Below, piece after piece: positions 1-9,697 of a stretch of 64,000 bases of DNA. Below the pieces are notes generated by a model that was not told the DNA's origin, searched no databases, and saw only the letters and a list, made by a program, of their open reading frames with translations. The first letter of the stretch is position 1. The number at the start of each line of letters is the position of its first letter. Source of the DNA: UBA6170 sp942491385 (lineage in GTDB: Bacteria; Chloroflexota; Anaerolineae; Anaerolineales; Anaerolineaceae); the NCBI GenBank assembly GCA_942491385.1, contig CALOAF010000003.1, positions 21,978-85,977 on the forward strand, in the 5' to 3' direction. A program made the translations under genes and the position numbers.

Positions 1-193
1 TAGCATCGCCGGCAGGTTTGTATTCTCCAACAATTGTAAAATTATTGGCTTCTAACGCTGTTTTTACTTTGGCTTTGACCTCGGAAATTGTTCCAGTATC
101 CTCTGCACCAATGGTATATGGTTTATAGGTCTGGGCAATCAACAGGCTGCTGCCCAAAGCCAAAAAAATAAGCAATGATAATACCTTTTTCAT
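1..193 (-). CDS. Small secreted protein, N-terminal part only
   Basis: The gene runs off the left edge of the window. It starts at ATG 193 and reads a typical signal peptide (MKKVLSLLIFLALGSSLLIAQ) followed by a short mature part with TGTISEVKAKVKTALE and a VVGEY-like stretch (IVGEYKP). This helix-then-strand pattern resembles the start of small DUF302-like periplasmic proteins, but only about 64 residues are visible, so the family is a guess. It is probably exported to the periplasm. Function unknown. Confidence 0.6.
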   Translation of the reverse strand, partial: MKKVLSLLIFLALGSSLLIAQTYKPYTIGAEDTGTISEVKAKVKTALEANNFTIVGEYKPAGDA

Positions 194-366
194 CTTCGTA
201 GTTTTATGTTATAAAAATGTTTAATTTCCAAAACAAAGGACCACAAGTTGAGGTAATTTAAAAACTACTTCAAAAAGGCAACAGATTTATCAGAAAGGTG
301 TGGTTCAAAAGTTTTTCAACTTTGGCTTTTCGATAAAAACGGAGAAGGACTTCCAAAAATTAAAAT

Positions 367-669
367 TCAAAGACTACAATGCCGCATACAATTAAAAATA
401 GTGGCAATCTCGGATAAGGCAACGTTGTAAAAGATGTGCTTGCCCTGGCGTGAGGAAGTGAGTACCCCGCGTTCTCTCATCTTGGTCAGGTGGTGAGACA
501 ACAGAGATTGTTCAATATCAAGCGTATCTTTAATAACGCCAACAGAAAGTTCTCCTTTCGCCAGGAGCAATTCAATAACTTCTAACCTTACAGGATGAGA
601 AATAACCTTCAATACCTTGGCTATCTTTCCCATTTTTTCCGCATCTATTTTTTTTTCTACTTCACCCAT
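367..669 (-). CDS. ArsR/SmtB-family winged-helix transcriptional regulator
   Basis: About 100 residues. The protein has the ArsR hallmark ISHPVRLEVIELLL, then a helix-turn-helix (DIEQSLLSHHLTKMRERGVL) and a wing ending in GKHIFYNV. ArsR proteins are dimeric repressors that respond to metals, redox state or other signals. No clear CxC metal site is present in the DNA-binding helix; the only cysteines are in the tail (NCMRHC), where a metal or redox site is possible but unproven. An in-frame TTG start at 708 would add 13 residues; I prefer ATG 669 because the extension does not look like family sequence. It stands alone, between a partial secreted gene and the ccsBA terminator, so its target is not evident. 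Confidence 0.85.
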   Translation of the reverse strand: MGEVEKKIDAEKMGKIAKVLKVISHPVRLEVIELLLAKGELSVGVIKDTLDIEQSLLSHHLTKMRERGVLTSSRQGKHIFYNVALSEIATIFNCMRHCSL

Positions 670-726
670 GAGCCCGATAATTTTAGATACTCCTGAAGTT
701 ATGAACAATTGATCATATGTTAAAAT

Positions 727-761
727 AAAACGGGGCGTTTTTTAGCAAAACGCCCCGTTTT
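727..761 (-). terminator. Rho-independent terminator of ccsBA
   Basis: A 15-bp perfect inverted repeat (AAAACGGGGCGTTTT and AAAACGCCCCGTTTT) around a 5-nt loop lies 20 bases past the ccsBA stop. On the minus strand it is followed by TTTTATTTTA. It also separates ccsBA from the downstream arsR gene. Confidence 0.85.
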
Positions 762-781
762 GGAATAATTTCTTTTGGGTA

Positions 782-3700
782 TTATGCTTTTTCAGCATTC
801 CTGTTAGCAAAAAAGGCGCTAATCCCGACCACAGCCAATATAGCAATTGTATAATAAACAAAAGTGGGAATAGGCACAGGATCACCAGTGGCATAAGAGT
901 GCAACCCGGACAGGTAATAGTTTACCCCGAAGTACGTCATAATTACCGAGCCATAAGCCACGATAGAAGCCATATTAAAGGCATACCTGCCACGATATCC
1001 CGGAATAAGCCTCATGTGTAACACAAAAGCATATACCAGTATGGTCACCAGCGCCCAGGTTTCTTTGGCATCCCAGCCCCAGTAACGGCCCCAGGATTCA
1101 TTGGCCCATACTCCTCCGAGAAAAGTACCGATGCTTAGTAAGAATACACCAATGGTGAGGGTCATTTCGTTGATGTAGGTCAACTCTTTGAGTGTTCGTT
1201 TCAGATTATCGTTGAGCCCCTTGTAATTAATGATCATGATGAGCATATTCAAAAGTCCCATCAAGGCTCCCAATGCCAGAAATCCATAACTGGCCACGAT
1301 CATGGAAACGTGAATACTCAACCAATACGATTTCAATACAGGAACCAGTGGTGTCAACTCAGGATCCATCATTTGCAGGCCGGCAACACTCAACACCATA
1401 GAGGCCAAAATGGCCGTTGTTGCCAAAGTCAGGGGTGATCTTCGCATGAAAATCACACCTGCCAGCATACTGGCCCAGGCAATATATACGAGAGATTCAT
1501 AGGCATTACTCCATGGAGCATGTCCGGAAATATACCACCTGACACCTAAACCGTACGTATGAGCCAGGAAGGATAATATTAAAATGGTAAATCCTATAAT
1601 GATGGGAATTCTCAGCTTTCGTTTAGGATTGAAAGTTCTTAACAGCAATAGGATCAACAGATAAAATCCGGCAAAGATGTACACCTTCATCAACCTGCTA
1701 AAAATATCCAGTTTATTGTAAGATATTTCGTAAGCTATCTTTTTGGCAGAAGGGGCAATATGTGTACCGAATTTATGCTGATACTGCCACAAAAGATCAT
1801 AAAAACTGATGTCAGTATCCCAATTACCTGACTGTGCCGCATCCCGCAAATAATTGACATATGCGGAATAAAACTTGGTGGTAAATACATTATTCTCCTC
1901 AACAGGTGACTGAGAGATATCAATCGGTGAGTCCCAGTAAGTGTCGGTTGTATCTTCCCGGGGGTAAATTTTCAATAAAGCTGAACTAAAAACGTAATTA
2001 ACAATATTCAATCGCTCGTCAACCTTGATCAATTCTTTTTCATAGGTTCCTCGTTGAGAAGACTTCATCTGGTTGGCTCGTTCCAGTTCACTAGAAAGTA
2101 AATAACGCCCCTGCTGATCAAAGAACTCCACAAAACAAGCTCTCTCTCCGTCATTATTGATGAGTTCTCCAATTTTGGGGTGAGTGATCTTAAGTATAGG
2201 AACATCCTGCCAGACATCGGGGAAAGCAGCCATACTCAGGAAAACCTGCATCGGGTTCTGTCCGAAAAGTTCATCCTTGCGGGAAATTTTCCGGAGTACC
2301 TCGCTGGCCAGGGTATGCATAGGTTTAATGCGTCCTTTAAAATCCTGAACAAGGATGCTACTCATTGAATCTGCATGCATTTTGTCAATTACCGGAATAC
2401 TATCCACCGGGAAGAGCGCTTTACCGTCCAGAGTAAGAGGGAGTGCACCTGTCAAAATCACCAATCCGGTAATCACTGTTGCTCTGTTGGAAAGACCTTC
2501 CACTTTTCTTACCAGAGAAACAAAACGGCTTTTCCTGGCGAATAAAGTCACGATCATGCCAAGCGCCAGTAAAAAGTACCCCAGATAGGAGACCATTGTC
2601 CCCCAGTAGTCATGATTTACAGATAAAACAGTACCCAATTCGTCCGGGTCATAGGAGGATTGGAAAAAACGGTATCCCCTGTAATTCAGTACGTTGTTCA
2701 TATATATTCGGTAGTCTTTATTGACCCCTTTGGCGCCATCCAGCAGGGTAACCTCACTAGCATAGGAAGAAGGACTTTTAGAACCCGGGTAACGCTCCAG
2801 TTCAAAGTCATTTAACTTGAGTGAAAATGGCAGGTCAATGTATTTGGAGCCATACGCTACAAATATCCTTTTGCCACATAATTCAAGTTCTTCCGCCCCA
2901 CCCTTCACTGATCGAGTTCCAAAAACGACCACTTCTTTGGATTCCTCCTGGCAGGAATATCTGAGTTTCAGCGCATTTTTTTGACCTGAGGTAACCTTTA
3001 GAGAACCAGGAACAAGATTCAGCTTAGCTTTGGGTATAAAATTCTTCATGACCAGACTGATACCGCTAAAGGTATATAACGTCCTGACATTAAAAGGGTG
3101 GAAAACATCGGCTTCCAGCGTATCTCCGGCCATGGTTCCCATTTGCATGGCTGTAACAGATTCATCCGTTCTGAAAAAGATGGAATCATTTTCATATTTA
3201 AACTGGATGACATTCGCTTCTTCCAGGGAGTCAAAGGCAAAAACATAACTTCCCAAAAGCCGGGTTTCTCCATTTTTAAGAAAAAGATCCCGCCGCTGAC
3301 CGTCTCCCGAAGACGCGACCAACTCCATGATAAGATCTCCTTCAGGATCTTCCTGAAGCTCTTCTACTGCGTTGGGAATAAAATCTAACAGTTCTACCCC
3401 GATATCGTTATCCGGAGTGCGATAGGTTTTGGAGAACTTGTTTTTCCCCCAACTGCCAAACAACACCTTATTTTCAAAGAGCAACCCATCACTACCATCA
3501 AAAACGCTGGTCTGCAACCAGGTGTCACTGGATAATATCTGATTGGAGGCACTTCCCTCCCGAATACTCATCATACCTTCATAACCGGTATATCTCGTTA
3601 TCAGCGCCCCAAGGAATATGATCAGTATGGAAATATGAAAAAGAAAAACAGAAAGTTTCTCTTTCCTGTACAATCTGTATTTTAAAATATTGACCAGCAG

Positions 3701-3880
3701 TGCAACAGAAAAGAACAAAAGCAGTACTTCGAACCATTTAGCTGAATATACCAGCTTTTGTGCGGTATCCGTACCGTAATCATTTTCAATGAAAGTAGCG
3801 CCCCCGATGGCAATGGCAAAAACAAGAATGTATAATCCGGCGAACCCGGTAGAGAATAGCGTATCGAAAATTTTCTTCAT
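782..3880 (-). CDS. ccsBA: Fused CcsB-CcsA (ResB-ResC) cytochrome c synthase, system II
   Basis: A 1032-residue protein expected to export heme and attach it covalently to CXXCH apocytochromes on the periplasmic side of the inner membrane. The N-terminal half is ResB/CcsB-like: three early membrane segments (about residues 12-97), a large periplasmic domain, and further membrane segments near 430-485. The C-terminal half is CcsA-like: a multi-span bundle with the heme-handling WWD signature WGRYWGWDAKETWALV at about 930-945, and conserved histidines in neighbouring helices (in SIHVSM and FVLHMRL). Separate CcsA and CcsB are common in other phyla; the single-chain fusion is well known in Bacteroidota and Campylobacterota. 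It appears monocistronic, with its own terminator at 727-761. Start at ATG 3880 is followed directly by the first membrane helix. Confidence 0.93.
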   Translation of the reverse strand: MKKIFDTLFSTGFAGLYILVFAIAIGGATFIENDYGTDTAQKLVYSAKWFEVLLLFFSVALLVNILKYRLYRKEKLSVFLFHISILIIFLGALITRYTGYEGMMSIREGSASNQILSSDTWLQTSVFDGSDGLLFENKVLFGSWGKNKFSKTYRTPDNDIGVELLDFIPNAVEELQEDPEGDLIMELVASSGDGQRRDLFLKNGETRLLGSYVFAFDSLEEANVIQFKYENDSIFFRTDESVTAMQMGTMAGDTLEADVFHPFNVRTLYTFSGISLVMKNFIPKAKLNLVPGSLKVTSGQKNALKLRYSCQEESKEVVVFGTRSVKGGAEELELCGKRIFVAYGSKYIDLPFSLKLNDFELERYPGSKSPSSYASEVTLLDGAKGVNKDYRIYMNNVLNYRGYRFFQSSYDPDELGTVLSVNHDYWGTMVSYLGYFLLALGMIVTLFARKSRFVSLVRKVEGLSNRATVITGLVILTGALPLTLDGKALFPVDSIPVIDKMHADSMSSILVQDFKGRIKPMHTLASEVLRKISRKDELFGQNPMQVFLSMAAFPDVWQDVPILKITHPKIGELINNDGERACFVEFFDQQGRYLLSSELERANQMKSSQRGTYEKELIKVDERLNIVNYVFSSALLKIYPREDTTDTYWDSPIDISQSPVEENNVFTTKFYSAYVNYLRDAAQSGNWDTDISFYDLLWQYQHKFGTHIAPSAKKIAYEISYNKLDIFSRLMKVYIFAGFYLLILLLLRTFNPKRKLRIPIIIGFTILILSFLAHTYGLGVRWYISGHAPWSNAYESLVYIAWASMLAGVIFMRRSPLTLATTAILASMVLSVAGLQMMDPELTPLVPVLKSYWLSIHVSMIVASYGFLALGALMGLLNMLIMIINYKGLNDNLKRTLKELTYINEMTLTIGVFLLSIGTFLGGVWANESWGRYWGWDAKETWALVTILVYAFVLHMRLIPGYRGRYAFNMASIVAYGSVIMTYFGVNYYLSGLHSYATGDPVPIPTFVYYTIAILAVVGISAFFANRNAEKA

Positions 3881-4140
3881 TGGTGTTACATTAGTTTGGC
3901 TCAGTTATTTCCCAAAATAGGGATACATAATTGACCATAAGACAATCTGCATGAAAAAGCGATAAGCAAAAATGATGTTTAAATCCTTAACTACCAACGC
4001 TTAGCAGCCAAACAAGTTGTCAATTGTTTATTATTAGTTCGATAAGAAATTACAGTTTTTTTTTAAAAAAAAGCCTGAATTTCTTTGGAGTAACAAATTT
4101 AGGACATTTCTAATCAACCACCGAAAAAACGCGTAAGATT

Positions 4141-5076
4141 CTATTTGGGTACTTTTATTTTATATGTTTTCCCGGATGCGTTTGGTAGGGTTGCAGTCCT
4201 TAACCATGGGTTGTAAACCTTCAAAATGCGGTATGTTGTTCCATGTTGGATAGCAAAATCACCCAGGTTTTCTATGGATTTTTTCACTTCGATGATCTTG
4301 TAATCATCCAGTGGTTTATAGTAATCTATCTTTTCGAGATAATACCCGAAAGTCTCCGGATCTTCGATCAGGGATTTGAGGGCAACGATCCTGAACAGAT
4401 ACCTCGAGGTTTCCTCATTCAGATTCAGATCAAAATAAGTTTTCGCTCTCTGCGCTTCGATTTCCTTCGCCAGGTTGGTTTCTCCAAAATTATAGGCGGC
4501 AGCGGCCATGGTCCAGGTACCAAAGCGCTTTTTCAGGCTCTTGATCAATTTACAGGCCGCCAGGGTTGACTTTTCAATATGGTATCTTTCATCCACTTCT
4601 CTGCGAACTTCCATTTGATAGTACTCGGCATTGCCCTCCATAAATTGCCATATTCCACAGGCCCCCGCAGGAGATTTTACATTTCTCAAATTGCTTTCCG
4701 CTACTGCTACATATTTAAAATCCCGGGGAACTCCCTGTTCTTCCAGGATTTTTTCGATAACCGGGAAATACCTGCCCGAAGCTTTTATATTCATCAAGGT
4801 ACTGGAATGCCAATAAGTATTGACCAGCATTTCCCGCTCCAACCGTTCATAGACATCGAAATTATCCAGTGGAAATACTTCTCCACAAAAAGAATACGAC
4901 TTTTTTAATTTCATATCTTCCACCACCTGCGGAACCCCTTTCTTTTGTCCGCTAAGTCCGGTAAAAGCAGGGGGATGCTGCTCCTTTTCGGGAGTATCAT
5001 TACAGGTTGAAATTAACAGGAAGAACATTAACACACTGGCAAGGGCGGTTATCAGAATACGGGTTGATCTCTTCAT
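4141..5076 (-). CDS. Lytic transglycosylase (SLT, MltD-like) with C-terminal LysM
   Basis: A 311-residue envelope enzyme that should cleave peptidoglycan between MurNAc and GlcNAc. The SLT domain spans about 95-235, with catalytic Glu127 in VAVAESNL, the GIWQF motif at 141-145 and AAYNFG at 193-198. A single LysM-like segment (about 262-311, ending YKIKVPK) would bind glycan. The N-terminus has a membrane-spanning signal ending in LISTC; Thr before Cys25 makes the lipobox imperfect, so lipoprotein status is uncertain. It is the last of three co-directional genes (scpB, DUF2480, this one), but the 189-bp gap before it leaves a separate promoter possible. Confidence 0.9.
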   Translation of the reverse strand: MKRSTRILITALASVLMFFLLISTCNDTPEKEQHPPAFTGLSGQKKGVPQVVEDMKLKKSYSFCGEVFPLDNFDVYERLEREMLVNTYWHSSTLMNIKASGRYFPVIEKILEEQGVPRDFKYVAVAESNLRNVKSPAGACGIWQFMEGNAEYYQMEVRREVDERYHIEKSTLAACKLIKSLKKRFGTWTMAAAAYNFGETNLAKEIEAQRAKTYFDLNLNEETSRYLFRIVALKSLIEDPETFGYYLEKIDYYKPLDDYKIIEVKKSIENLGDFAIQHGTTYRILKVYNPWLRTATLPNASGKTYKIKVPK

Positions 5077-5265
5077 ACGAATTTTTGATTTGAGAACTGC
5101 AAATTCAATGGGTTGGGGAGAAAAAATGAATGGCTAATATAATACAAAACCCACCGATGGACGGATTTAAGCGGCAGATAAAAAGCAACGTTATTCGAAA
5201 ATGGGAAAGCAGGGCGGAAATCCTCCCTTTTTATCCGAAATCATAACACGGCAGCAAAAAGGCCG

Positions 5266-5772
5266 TTATTTCTTTTTGAATACAGGAACTGTGGAGCAAG
5301 CCTCACCAAACATAATACTTTTGGCATAGGGGCGTAATTTGGATGTAATATCCAGGTAAGCTGAGGCAGGAACTGGTTTTTCACCGCATCCCTTGATAAT
5401 TACGCGTTGATCCTCAAATGCTGTCCAGTCTTTTTCATCGAGGGCCTTTCCCATAGCATACTTGTAATATTCCTCCGGTGTACCCTGGAAAACATCTGCA
5501 GCATAAGGAGAAAGATTGGAGGCTACCAACATATAAGCCCAAAGAGGAATGATCGCATTTGAGGAGCAATTGACCAACACTATTTTTCCTTCGTATTGTG
5601 TCCAGTCATGTTCTTTCATCGAAACCCGAAAATCTTTTTCCTTCAACATCAACTCCATAAACAGATAATCTTTGAGGTCAAAGTTTATCACTTCCTGTCC
5701 GGGAAAAAAGTCTTCCAGGTTCAGGGTAATCAATCCGCTGTTGGCTACTTTGTTTACTAATGGTTTGTCCAT
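5266..5772 (-). CDS. DUF2480 family protein
   Basis: A 168-residue cytoplasmic protein typical of the Bacteroidota DUF2480 family: no signal peptide, early LDLEDFF-like segment (ITLNLEDFFPGQEVINFDLKD region) and conserved IIPLWAYMLV, VIIKGCGEKPVP and AYLDITSKLRPYAKSIMFGEACS segments. The cysteines in KGCGEKP and GEACSTVP are conserved-looking and might bind a metal, but that is speculation. It lies 44 bp downstream of scpB on the same strand, suggesting co-transcription. Function unknown. Confidence 0.85.
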   Translation of the reverse strand: MDKPLVNKVANSGLITLNLEDFFPGQEVINFDLKDYLFMELMLKEKDFRVSMKEHDWTQYEGKIVLVNCSSNAIIPLWAYMLVASNLSPYAADVFQGTPEEYYKYAMGKALDEKDWTAFEDQRVIIKGCGEKPVPASAYLDITSKLRPYAKSIMFGEACSTVPVFKKK

Positions 5773-5816
5773 GATTACTGGTTTCTGATTTCTGGTTTCT
5801 GTTTATTTGTTATTGA

Positions 5817-6458
5817 TTAATCTTCGGTGTCGTCCCCTTCCGTTTCCCGTTCCATGGCCTCTACTTCATCAATGCTGATTTCCGGGACTTCTTCTTCAAT
5901 CGGAGCTGCTTCTCCAATTTGATTCTCCGGTACTTTGAAGTCCTTTGGTTTGGGCAGGTCCTCAATGTTTTTCAGCCCGAAATAGTCCATGAACTTTTGG
6001 CTGGTTCCGTACAATAAAGGGCGCCCGGGACCTTCACTCCTACCCACAATAGAAACAAGTTCCTTCTCTAAAAGTTTTTGAATGGAATAATCACAGCTCA
6101 CCCCGCGGATACGTTCTAAATCCATCTTGGTTACGGGTTGCTTATAGGCGATGATGGAGAGCGTTTCCAGAGCGGCCCGGGAAAGCCTTCTGCGCATGGT
6201 CTGTTTGAGATAAATGCCGACGGTTTGATGATAGCTGCCCTTACTCAAAAACTGGTACCCATCTGCGATTTCGACAATTTCAATTGCATAATCGTCTTTT
6301 GCATAACGCTCCTGTAATCGTCCGATGGCTGATAAAATTTCCTCTTCGGAGAATTTCAATCCGAAAGCTTCCGTGAGGCAATTTCTGATATCCTTTAAGC
6401 CGATTGGTGTATCTGCTGTAAAGATCAGACTCTCGATATGTTGTGCCAAATATTCCAT
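5817..6458 (-). CDS. scpB: Segregation and condensation protein B
   Basis: A 213-residue kleisin-associated subunit of the SMC-ScpAB condensin that organises and segregates the chromosome. It consists of two winged-helix domains (about residues 1-85 and 90-165), recognisable by LAQHIESLIFTADTPI at the start and RRLSRAALETLSIIAYKQPVTKMD followed by RGVSCDYSIQKLLEK in the second domain. The tail from about 175 is acidic (EEEVPEISIDEVEAMERE) and probably disordered. ScpA is not in the window. First gene of a probable scpB-DUF2480 unit. Confidence 0.93.
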   Translation of the reverse strand: MEYLAQHIESLIFTADTPIGLKDIRNCLTEAFGLKFSEEEILSAIGRLQERYAKDDYAIEIVEIADGYQFLSKGSYHQTVGIYLKQTMRRRLSRAALETLSIIAYKQPVTKMDLERIRGVSCDYSIQKLLEKELVSIVGRSEGPGRPLLYGTSQKFMDYFGLKNIEDLPKPKDFKVPENQIGEAAPIEEEVPEISIDEVEAMERETEGDDTED

Positions 6459-6603
6459 CCTGCAAAAGTAAGGTTAAATTGACAATTCAAAACTTCCTGT
6501 TTACAAAAAACTTTTTCTTGTTCTTAAGGGTAGACAAAAGTTGATGTGTATTCAACCGAAAATGTAATATTTAGCGTATGTTACAATAATAAAAATACGA
6601 ACC

Positions 6604-8430
6604 ATGAGATTTTTGTTGATCCTGATAACAACCAGCCTTTTGACCTTAGGTTCTTTAAAGGGACAATCGCCACAGATTGACACCGAATACGGTCCAATAG
6701 TCGGTTCTAAAATAGATGAAGTGTATGAATTCCTTGGGATTCCCTTTGCCACTCCGCCTACCGGTGAACTGAGATGGCGGAATCCACAACCTCCACAATC
6801 ATGGTCCACCCCGATCCTTACCCAGGAATATGGCCCGAAATGTCCGCAAAAGAGCTTCTCCCAGGGCGATACAACCGCAGTGTTCGAAGGTAATGAAGAT
6901 TGTCTTTACCTCAATATCTGGACTCCTGACACTGCCCAGGTCTATCTTCCGGTGATGGTCTTCATTCATGGTGGCGGTAATCAACAGGGATCTGCTTCAC
7001 AGATTGCCTATGGAACAGAATTATATTACGGTAAAAACATGAGTGAACGTGGCCAGGTAGTTGTGGTCACTATCCAATACAGATTGGGGCCTTTGGGCTT
7101 TCTTGTTCATCCCGGGCTGGAGCCTGAAAGTTCTGAAAATACCTCAGGAAATTATGCGGTCATGGATCAAATATTAGCCCTTGAATGGATACAAGACAAT
7201 ATTGTACACTTTGGAGGTGATCCTGAACGGGTGATGATCTTTGGAGAGAGTGCCGGTGCTGTAAATGTTGGTAATTTAATGACCACACCCATGGCGGCAG
7301 ACCTCTTCAGCCGTGCTGCCATCCAAAGTGGAAGTCCTAACCTGCAAACCTATGAGGATGGTTTAGAATACGGTTTGGAATATGCTGATAATCTCAATGC
7401 TTCCGGATCAAATCAGGAACAAATTGCTTTCCTGAGAGGCCTCAGTGCTGAAGAATTGCTGGCCGGTATTGAAAGCCCGTTGAGCGGCGGCTTTGTACAA
7501 TCCAAATGGAAACCAACCCTGGACAATTATATTTTCACCGATACACCACTGAATATCATTCAATCAGGTGATTTCAATAAAGTCCCGCTTATCATTGGAT
7601 CAAATGCTGATGAAATGAGTCTCTCCTCGCCTCCTGTCGTTACTGAGGCAATGGTTGATGCCTTGATAAACCTTTTCATTCCCCTACACCTCAGACCGCT
7701 TGCTCAGGAACTGTATTATCAAGGCAACGCGAAAATGACCTATATCCAAATGCTCACTGATGCTCAATTTACCACTCCGGCAAGAAGAATTGCCCGATGC
7801 ATTAGCCAAAACCAGGAGGAACCTGTTTTCAGGTATTTCTTCACTTATCCAGGAACCCCTGGCAATTTCGGCGCTTACCACGGTATCGAATTGATTTATT
7901 TGTTTAACAATTTTGAAAATTCAAGCCTGGGCGGCACACCCCTTCATACCATTCAGGATGATAGTGTACAAATGAATATGCTCAATTATTGGGTAAACTT
8001 TGCGTATAGTGGTTCCCCGAATGATGCCGAAATGGAAAATTGGCCCATTTATGATTCAGGTGATGATTGTTATCTGGAAATAAAACCCACCCCGGATGGC
8101 AGTCAATGTGAATTAAGGAGATTAAAATCAAACCTTTGGGATGCAGTAGTGAATTTCCCCGGATGTACCTCCGCGGTCAATAATTATGAAGTGGAAAGGG
8201 AAAATGACAATTGGCAAATTTCACCAAATCCAACAACAGGCATCTTTACCCTCCAATCAACCAACAAAGCTGTTCCATTTGAAGTTGCTATCTTTAATCC
8301 TGCAGGGCATATCATTAAAAAGTACAGTAATCATAATTATTATGACCTGGCAGACCTGCCAAATGGATTATATTTTCTGAATATCAAAACCAGGGATGGA
8401 TTTGTTACAAAAAAAATTGTGAAGCAATAG
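6604..8430 (+). CDS. Secreted type-B carboxylesterase/lipase with T9SS tail
   Basis: A 608-residue alpha/beta hydrolase of the carboxylesterase type B (cholinesterase-like) family. Residues 1-21 form a signal peptide. The oxyanion-hole motif HGGG is at 122-125, the nucleophile Ser216 sits in FGESAGAV, the likely acid is Glu337 (SNADEMS) and the likely catalytic His426 is in GAYHGIEL. From about residue 535 a type A sorting domain begins (ISPNPTTGIF, ending KKIVKQ), so it should be exported by T9SS and released or anchored at the surface. Substrates could be esters of many kinds; the sequence does not say. Single gene, convergent with the next one. Confidence 0.9.
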   Translation: MRFLLILITTSLLTLGSLKGQSPQIDTEYGPIVGSKIDEVYEFLGIPFATPPTGELRWRNPQPPQSWSTPILTQEYGPKCPQKSFSQGDTTAVFEGNEDCLYLNIWTPDTAQVYLPVMVFIHGGGNQQGSASQIAYGTELYYGKNMSERGQVVVVTIQYRLGPLGFLVHPGLEPESSENTSGNYAVMDQILALEWIQDNIVHFGGDPERVMIFGESAGAVNVGNLMTTPMAADLFSRAAIQSGSPNLQTYEDGLEYGLEYADNLNASGSNQEQIAFLRGLSAEELLAGIESPLSGGFVQSKWKPTLDNYIFTDTPLNIIQSGDFNKVPLIIGSNADEMSLSSPPVVTEAMVDALINLFIPLHLRPLAQELYYQGNAKMTYIQMLTDAQFTTPARRIARCISQNQEEPVFRYFFTYPGTPGNFGAYHGIELIYLFNNFENSSLGGTPLHTIQDDSVQMNMLNYWVNFAYSGSPNDAEMENWPIYDSGDDCYLEIKPTPDGSQCELRRLKSNLWDAVVNFPGCTSAVNNYEVERENDNWQISPNPTTGIFTLQSTNKAVPFEVAIFNPAGHIIKKYSNHNYYDLADLPNGLYFLNIKTRDGFVTKKIVKQ

Positions 8431-8454
8431 TTTACAGCTTTAATGAATACAAAA

Positions 8455-8484
8455 AAGCCTCTTGCGCCGTGGCGCAAGAGGCTT
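8455..8484 (-). terminator. Strong hairpin between convergent genes
   Basis: A perfect 14-bp stem (AAGCCTCTTGCGCC, loop GT, then the complement) lies between the convergent esterase and T9SS gene. On the minus strand it is followed by TTTTTTGTATT, so it is a good terminator for the minus-strand operon. On the plus strand the tail is only TTAAATAT, weaker but possibly sufficient. Confidence 0.8.
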
Positions 8485-8521
8485 AAATATGCTGTATTTA
8501 TTGTCTTAACGGATTATTTTC

Positions 8522-9646
8522 TTAATCCATACGGACAAATCTCTTATTAAATATTGAGCCGCTGTTCGACATTTTGAGGTTGTAAATGCCCGTTGGCAGT
8601 TCACTGATATCAAATTGTAGATCCAGGTCGGTTACCTTTGCAATATTTTCAACACGCACCAGTTTACCTTGTTCGTTGTAGAATTCAAGCACTACAGATT
8701 CTCCTTCCCATAAACTTGGCAATTGAACATTGAGTTCTCTGACAACAGGATTAGGATATACGCTGACATCTGGAATTTCTTCACAATCTAATTCAACAGA
8801 AATGGTACTGGAGTAATTTACCGTACCATTGAAATCCACTTGCTTCAAGCGGTAATAGACTGTTCCTTTTCTCATACCCGGAGCTAAGTCATCTGTATAA
8901 GCATAACGCACTTCCACATTTGAATTTCCGGAACCTTTGATCTCTCCAACAGGAACGAAATCCTGCTTTAAAGCAGTTTTTCGCTCAAGGATGAATTTAT
9001 CATTATCGATTTCAGAAATCGTGGTCCAGTCCAGGTCAATTTTTTTACAATCGTTGACCTGGGCACGGAAGGAAGTCATGTTGATCGGTAAAGTGATGTC
9101 TACACCAAGGGAGAAAGAAAAAGCATCATTGGTATCGTCATTCTGAAATGCCTGCAGACAAGCATTTGCCGAAGGGTTTGGATCTAATGGAAAAGTCCTG
9201 AAAATATTTACGGAAGCCATTACATCTGAACATCCATTGGCAATGAGGGCTTCCACATCAACCGTAAAGTCACCATTGAAACCGCCAAAAGAGAAAGAGA
9301 CATCAACATTGGAATAACCCTTTAGCGTTTTATTCGGCGCATCCCAATACCAGTCAAAAATTCCCGGATCGGTGACGTTTGTGGTTCCAGTGATCCCATA
9401 CTCCGCTGTACCGGGAAACGAAATGGCGACCCCCCAGCTTCCAGCAGGAGCAAAACCGACCAAATCACTCACATCCAGCAATTGCCAGGTAAATGTCACA
9501 GCATTGGTTTCCCCTTGATTTGTACAAGCTTCTGATGTTGCAATGGCATTCATTGTCAAATCAATTTGGTCACTCATACATTGGCTGTAAATACTTTTCC
9601 CGGAGAAAAGCAACAACATTAATAAAATTAATTTAAATCTCATCAT
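8522..9646 (-). CDS. T9SS type A sorting-domain cargo protein, partner of the giant upstream gene
   Basis: About 374 residues from ATG 9646 (ATG 9643 is also possible). A start at 9673 would put the first codons inside a hairpin and add nine residues before the signal peptide, so I reject it. The signal peptide (RFKLILLMLLLFSGKSIYSQ) is followed by an unrecognised beta-rich domain, then a segment common in these cargos (LDWTTISEIDNDKFILERK to VYYRLKQVDFNG) that resembles a fibronectin-type fold, and a sorting domain (VYPNPVVRELNV to NKRFVRMD). It begins about 50 bases downstream of the giant gene and is probably co-transcribed with it. No enzymatic motif seen. Confidence 0.85.
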   Translation of the reverse strand: MMRFKLILLMLLLFSGKSIYSQCMSDQIDLTMNAIATSEACTNQGETNAVTFTWQLLDVSDLVGFAPAGSWGVAISFPGTAEYGITGTTNVTDPGIFDWYWDAPNKTLKGYSNVDVSFSFGGFNGDFTVDVEALIANGCSDVMASVNIFRTFPLDPNPSANACLQAFQNDDTNDAFSFSLGVDITLPINMTSFRAQVNDCKKIDLDWTTISEIDNDKFILERKTALKQDFVPVGEIKGSGNSNVEVRYAYTDDLAPGMRKGTVYYRLKQVDFNGTVNYSSTISVELDCEEIPDVSVYPNPVVRELNVQLPSLWEGESVVLEFYNEQGKLVRVENIAKVTDLDLQFDISELPTGIYNLKMSNSGSIFNKRFVRMD

Positions 9647-9658
9647 TTTATATTTTAT

Positions 9659-9685
9659 GGAGATGGCCCACACCAGGCCATCTCC
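9659..9685 (-). other. Intercistronic stem-loop
   Basis: GGAGATGGCC and GGCCATCTCC form a perfect 10-bp stem around a 7-nt loop, exactly between the stop of the giant gene (9698-9700) and the start of the short T9SS gene (9646). It has no U-run on the minus strand (the tail reads ATAAAATATAAAATG), so it looks more like an mRNA-processing or stability element, or a weak attenuator, than a full terminator. Confidence 0.6.
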
Positions 9686-9697
9686 CTTTTAAACTGT

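Noticed and set aside
4056..4072. T9A8 tract upstream of ccsBA
   Set aside because: It looks like a terminator or a bent A-tract, but there is no GC stem; noted as possible promoter curvature only.
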